A stretch of DNA of 12,560 bases from the NCBI GenBank assembly GCA_945981915.1, contig CAMFRJ010000015.1, forward strand, positions 1 through 12,560. Reading direction: 5' to 3'. The notes below the pieces were generated by a model. That model did not search any database, had not been told where the DNA came from, and saw nothing but the letters and a program-made list of their open reading frames with translations. This DNA is from an uncultured Erysipelotrichaceae bacterium (GTDB lineage Bacteria; Bacillota_I; Bacilli_A; Erysipelotrichales; Coprobacillaceae). Shown one piece after another: positions 12,358 to 12,560 of this stretch; the first letter of the stretch is position 1, and every line of letters starts with the position of its first letter. The translations under genes were made by a program, and so were the position numbers.

Positions 12358-12560
12358 ATGGAAGAAAAAATCATACATAAACCACATAAAGGTAAAGAGT
12401 ATTCTGCAGTGAGAAGAATAGGTTTTAGCTTTTTGATGGTTATTTTGATTGGGTCAATACTTTTGGCGATGCCTTTTTCAACGCATCAAGGGGCAACAGG
12501 AACATATCTTGATCATTTGTTTACTGCAACTTCTGCAACTTGTGTGACAGGATTGGTGAC
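12358..12560 (+). CDS. Potassium transporter channel subunit TrkH/KtrB, 5' part only
   Basis: The first 67 codons of a gene that runs off the window. The product is the membrane pore subunit of a Trk/Ktr potassium uptake system, normally gated by a cytoplasmic RCK partner (TrkA/KtrA). Visible are a basic cytoplasmic N-terminus, the first membrane helix (about 21-38), and the first pore loop FTATSATCVTGLV (55-67), in which TCVTGL (61-66) is the family's first selectivity-filter segment. ATG 12358 has AGAGGG six bases upstream. KtrB and TrkH cannot be separated from this fragment; the short N-terminus favours the KtrB type. It has its own promoter and a palindrome that suggests regulation. Whether a ktrA-like gene follows cannot be seen. 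Confidence 0.9.
   Translation, partial: MEEKIIHKPHKGKEYSAVRRIGFSFLMVILIGSILLAMPFSTHQGATGTYLDHLFTATSATCVTGLV

Noticed and set aside
1..12560. Mobile elements, CRISPR arrays, phage or defence genes
   Set aside because: No transposase, integrase, terminal inverted repeats, regularly spaced repeats or nuclease/toxin-like neighbours were seen. Every recognisable gene is housekeeping or sporulation related, and no novel system is evident beyond the PBP duplication.

Overview
The window is AT-rich DNA from a low-GC Gram-positive (Bacillota). It carries spoIVA, an endospore-coat gene, a Bacillus-type (type B) RNase P RNA, strong AGGAGG-like ribosome sites, and a gene order that echoes Bacillus subtilis (spoIVA next to the HU gene; a ypmB-like gene, dnaD, nth, ponA, recU, gpsB, rnpB). 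Together with the very low GC and a pyruvate kinase lacking the Bacillus C-terminal extension, this suggests a spore-forming gut member of the Erysipelotrichia (Coprobacillaceae-like). That placement is inference, not proof.

Layout, left to right. (1) 1-1496: pyruvate kinase (pyk) and its terminator. (2) 1496-3379: spoIVA behind a candidate sigma-E promoter, then hup (HU) with a clear sigma-A promoter and a terminator that overlaps its stop codon. (3) 3403-4160: a YugP-type membrane zinc metallopeptidase as a single-gene unit. (4) 4173-5944: an operon of a YpmB-like single-pass membrane protein, the primosome protein DnaD and endonuclease III, closed by a strong bidirectional terminator. (5) 5946-11513, minus strand: recU overlapping and probably translationally coupled to a class A penicillin-binding protein gene, then a tandem second class A PBP gene with its own promoter. 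(6) 11537-12282: gpsB, divergent from recU, then rnpB. (7) 12290-12560: the 5' end of a Trk/Ktr potassium channel subunit gene behind a promoter overlapped by a perfect inverted repeat; the gene runs off the window.

The genes are mostly housekeeping: glycolysis, nucleoid structure, replication initiation, base-excision repair, recombination and chromosome segregation, and wall synthesis. recU, the two PBPs and gpsB form a growth/division cluster, since GpsB normally controls class A PBPs. The part that departs from the usual layout is the duplicated class A PBP. The catalytic halves are nearly the same, but the C-termini are entirely different (a beta-rich Ser/Thr-rich module versus an acidic Pro/Gln/Glu tail), and both share eight conserved extracytoplasmic cysteines. 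Other points worth a look are the operator-like palindrome at the potassium channel promoter, the compact RNase P RNA and the hup terminator. I saw no mobile element, CRISPR array, tRNA or phage gene, and no clear new defence or metabolic system. No gene-free stretch exceeds 300 bases.
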